NCBI GenBank assembly: GCA_965116965.1
Contig: OZ220743.1
Coordinates: forward strand, 3,534,001 to 3,598,000
DNA length: 64,000 nt
Direction of reading: 5' to 3'
Source: Aldehydirespirator sp965116965
Lineage (GTDB): Bacteria > Actinomycetota > Acidimicrobiia > Acidimicrobiales > Aldehydirespiratoraceae
A program made the position numbers and the translations under genes. The notes under the pieces are model-generated. The model made no database searches. It was not told where the DNA came from and saw only the letters and a list, made by a program, of their open reading frames with translations. Below are positions 61,282 through 64,000 of the stretch, piece by piece. Position 1 is the stretch's first letter, and each line of letters opens with the position of its first letter.

Positions 61282-64000
61282 GCACCCCTGTCACTCGCAC
61301 CTGCACCGAGGTCTCGACCGGTGAAAGCCAGTCGCTGATCGCCTACCAGGCGCTTCCCGCCTACGTCCTACTGGGCAACCCTGGCGCGGGCAAGACGACC
61401 GAATTCCTCACGGAGCATCGGAGGCTCGGCGATGCCGCGGCCTATGTGAAGGCTCGGGACTTCATTCATCTGGATCTCGACTCCCATCCGGAGTGGAAGG
61501 ACCGGACCCTCTTCGTCGACGGCCTCGACGAGATGCGGGCCGGAGCGACCGATGCTCGGATCCCGCTTGACGAGATTCGAAATCGGCTTGACCGACTTGG
61601 ACGTCCGAGCTTCCGGATCTCCTGCCGGGAAGCGGATTGGCTCGGCCCGAATGACCGCCAGAGCCTGGAGGCAGTCTCACCAGATTCGACCATCCGCGTG
61701 TTGCTGCTCGACCAGTTGAGCTCGCACGCCGTCCGCGAGTTGCTCGTGGAGGAAATCGGGGTCGACAATGCTGAAGCGTTCATGGACGAGGCCGAACTTC
61801 AAGGCCTCGGCACAATGCTCCGCAATCCCCAGACACTCAAGCTGCTCACGAAGGCCGTGGGGCCCGATGGCACTTGGCCGGACAGCCGGCTGAAGACTCT
61901 CGAACTTGCCTGCCGAAGACTGGCCACCGAGTACAACGACGAACACCGGCATGCCGGGGCGAACCACCCCACTGAGGTGGTCCTCGACGCGGCTAGCTAC
62001 CTCTGCACTCTGCTGTTGTTATGCGGCTTCGAAGGGTACGAGCTTGCTTCTGCGGGCCAGGCTTGGGATTCCGGGGTGAATGGTCTCCCGCCTCTAGATG
62101 ATGTGGCGGACACCTCGCTGGCTCCGTCCCGCGAGGTGCTAAGAGCAGCTCTGGCCACGAATCTGTTCAGGCCCGAGGGCGAAACGGGACGCGTTCCTAG
62201 CCATCGTCTCATCGCGGAGTTCCTGGTCGGTCGCTATCTTGCCAGTCTCATCGAGCGCGGGCTGCCCGCCCGAAGGGTCGTTGCGTTGATGACCGGCCCC
62301 AGCGACGGGCGAGTTGTTTCGGCGTTGCGGGGCCTCTCGGCCTGGCTGGCGGCGTACCCCGGCGAGGCCCGCTCGCAACTGATCGACGCCGATCCGGTGG
62401 GTATCGGCCTCTACGGTGACATCGGGGGGTTCACCCTCCACGACCGAGAGCGCCTGCTGCGGTCCCTCGTGGAGTTCGCCGCCCAGGGACCGTTGTTCGG
62501 CCACGCCTGGCAGGACGACCGAGCCGTCGGATATGGAGACGACACGGCGAGGGCCTTCCGGTCTCTCGCCTCGGCCGACATGATGGAATCGATCAGGCGC
62601 GTGCTGCACACCCCCGTCGGCCAGCCTCACCGCGAGCGAACCGTGGCCTTCATGCTGGAGGTGCTCTCCGAGGCGGAAGAGGCTGAGAAGGAGTCGCTGA
62701 TCCCACTCGTGCCGGAACTGAGGACGATCATGCGCGACCCTGATGGACCGCCGTGGGTCACCGCCAGGGCCGTTGACGCATACATACGTGTTGCTCCTCC
62801 CGGCGAAGACACCGCCCTGGTGCTGGCTGAACATCTCGCGGCCATTCGAGACGGGGTGACGCCTGATCCCGACGAAGGCATGCGCGTCACTCTGCTCAAG
62901 CATCTCTACCCGGCTGTGATCGGAGCGGCGGAGGTCTGGCGCTGCGGCCTTCCCCGACCTGGTCACAACATCATCGGCAGCCTGTCGAGTTTCTGGCATT
63001 TGCACGTCTTGCGGACATACTCCGGCGAGTCCATAGCAGAGTTGCTAGACGCCCTGAGTGAAGACGCTGAACACCTCGTCCCAGCTTTGGCCCATTCGTA
63101 TCTCGTCGACCTGCCCGTTCAGCTACTGGCCAGCGGCCTTCGTGCGTTCGGAGACTCGCTTGACATAGACAGGCTGTTCGGCTGGCTCGATGTCGCTGGC
63201 AGGACAGATCTCGCGAGCGCCCGCAACGAGGATGACGCTCGCTTCGTCCGGGAGTGGCTCGAGAACCACCCGCACGTGCAGAAGGCGGTGTTCCTCATCT
63301 GGTTGCGGCGCCAAGTAGTGGAGGAGCCGGACAGATCCCGTGGGCATTGGTTCTGCGACGCGCTGCACAGCAGTCAGCTTCCCGGAGACCTCGGGCTGTG
63401 GTGTCTAGATCAGGCCATAGCGCTAGAGCACAGCGAGCCAGATCTCGCGCTACAGCTGCTGGACCAGTCGTACTCCGCCCTGGCGAATCCGACCATTCGA
63501 GAGGGCTTGACCCTCGACGTCATGCGCGCCCGGATCGGCACAGGATCGCTGACCCTACGTCTCGCCGAGCACGAGAATCGACGCTCGACGGAAGCGGAGA
63601 TGGATGAGCACCGCCGCGAGATGGAAGAACGGCGAGAGCAGTGGCGAGAACAGCGGAACAAAAAGGAAGCGCAGCGGCAGCAGGGTTGGCAGGAGGGTCT
63701 TCGCTCTCAACTCAACGACCTGCGAAGCAACCAGTTCTTTGTGCCGGACTTGCACACCCTGGCGCAGGCGTACCTCGGGATGTTCGCAAGTGTGGACCGA
63801 GAATCATCCCCTCGGCAACGCATTCACGACTTCATCGGCGGCGACGATGTTCTCGTTGATGCGGTCATGGCCGCGATCCGGGAAGCCGTCTTCCGAGACG
63901 ATGTGCCCACAGTGGAAGACACCGTCTTGCTGCACGCCGAGTCGAAGCACTCGTGGCTGGCGTATCCGGTCCTGGCGAGCCTCCACCTCCTCAGAGAGGA
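61278..64000 (+). CDS. Large STAND/NACHT-like NTPase with helical repeats, runs past the window end
   Basis: The frame is open from ATG 61278 to the window edge, at least 907 residues. Walker A LLGNPGAGKTT (32-41), Walker B TLFVDGLDEMRAG (77-89) and ISCREADWLG (114-123) mark a NACHT-like STAND ATPase, followed by alpha-helical winged-helix-like and repeat-rich sequence. A strongly charged coiled coil spans about residues 765-805. STAND NTPases of this size act as ligand-triggered defence sensors, with the effector often at one end; the C-terminus is not in the window, so the effector type is unseen. The partner is the DUF4143 ATPase with which it overlaps by 4 nt. Confidence 0.8.
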   Translation, partial: MSTPVTRTCTEVSTGESQSLIAYQALPAYVLLGNPGAGKTTEFLTEHRRLGDAAAYVKARDFIHLDLDSHPEWKDRTLFVDGLDEMRAGATDARIPLDEIRNRLDRLGRPSFRISCREADWLGPNDRQSLEAVSPDSTIRVLLLDQLSSHAVRELLVEEIGVDNAEAFMDEAELQGLGTMLRNPQTLKLLTKAVGPDGTWPDSRLKTLELACRRLATEYNDEHRHAGANHPTEVVLDAASYLCTLLLLCGFEGYELASAGQAWDSGVNGLPPLDDVADTSLAPSREVLRAALATNLFRPEGETGRVPSHRLIAEFLVGRYLASLIERGLPARRVVALMTGPSDGRVVSALRGLSAWLAAYPGEARSQLIDADPVGIGLYGDIGGFTLHDRERLLRSLVEFAAQGPLFGHAWQDDRAVGYGDDTARAFRSLASADMMESIRRVLHTPVGQPHRERTVAFMLEVLSEAEEAEKESLIPLVPELRTIMRDPDGPPWVTARAVDAYIRVAPPGEDTALVLAEHLAAIRDGVTPDPDEGMRVTLLKHLYPAVIGAAEVWRCGLPRPGHNIIGSLSSFWHLHVLRTYSGESIAELLDALSEDAEHLVPALAHSYLVDLPVQLLASGLRAFGDSLDIDRLFGWLDVAGRTDLASARNEDDARFVREWLENHPHVQKAVFLIWLRRQVVEEPDRSRGHWFCDALHSSQLPGDLGLWCLDQAIALEHSEPDLALQLLDQSYSALANPTIREGLTLDVMRARIGTGSLTLRLAEHENRRSTEAEMDEHRREMEERREQWREQRNKKEAQRQQGWQEGLRSQLNDLRSNQFFVPDLHTLAQAYLGMFASVDRESSPRQRIHDFIGGDDVLVDAVMAAIREAVFRDDVPTVEDTVLLHAESKHSWLAYPVLASLHLLRE

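Noticed and set aside
61466..63986. Several minus-strand ORFs opposite the STAND gene
   Set aside because: The plus strand is open for more than 2.7 kb with NACHT motifs; the minus frames have no recognisable motif.

Overview
The window is a very GC-rich, gene-dense bacterial chromosome segment with many GTG starts and many 4-nt ATGA/GTGA gene overlaps. The gene families (two-component ETF, sarcosine/dimethylglycine-type dehydrogenase, soluble P450s with a three-cysteine ferredoxin, ThrH, AbiEi/DUF559, IclR and FCD-GntR regulators) suggest an actinobacterium, possibly Acidimicrobiia-like. That placement is inference; no rRNA or tRNA gene was seen.

Layout: 1-2311 is a defence-like edge: an IS transposase remnant abuts an N-terminally clipped AAA ATPase that is followed by a TOPRIM/DUF4276-like partner. 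2327-9026 (minus strand) is a formate dehydrogenase locus plus an MhpD-type hydratase and a BKACE enzyme. The catalytic FDH subunit contains an in-frame TGA exactly at the selenocysteine position, followed by a SECIS-like hairpin, and its own [4Fe-4S] domain is encoded as a separate gene at the other end of the operon. 9261-19373 holds proS, an IclR regulator, etfA/etfB, a dimethylglycine/sarcosine dehydrogenase-like protein, fhs and an MTHFR-like gene. With folD (25501) and the FDH these genes form a coherent route: N-methyl groups to methylene-THF, formyl-THF, formate and CO2, with ETF and NADH as electron acceptors. fhs and the folD/serA-like divergon share the same inverted-repeat operator core (TTCCG-N5-CGGAA).

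19459-24590 is a DNA-repair/defence cluster (AbiEi-DUF559 protein, HIRAN protein, YhaN/YhaO-like pair). 24682-39047 is mixed metabolism (aldolase, folD, serA-DUF1015, sulfatase, MBL hydrolase, class III aminotransferase, DAO oxidoreductase, C45 hydrolase, GNAT) interspersed with a vapBC pair, a Panacea-type toxin-antitoxin candidate and an hsdM scar. 39849-58440 is a long minus-strand run: CoA transferase, acyl-CoA dehydrogenases, a TTC38-like protein, two P450s, ferredoxin, ALDH, GabT-like aminotransferase, glutamine-synthetase-like enzyme, ADH, GntR regulator and a branched-chain-type ABC importer whose livF is truncated. This content resembles cyclic secondary-amine (pip/mor) catabolic clusters. 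60025-64000 begins another defence-like operon: a DUF4143 AAA ATPase and a large STAND NTPase running off the window.

Two dispersed repeat families stand out. One is a ~100-bp element present eight times, always in the same orientation, that carries a start codon and a conserved short reading frame and supplies the ends of real genes. The other is a set of palindromes that are almost all exactly 47 bp long but have unrelated arm sequences; one type is amplified as a five-copy 71-bp tandem array.
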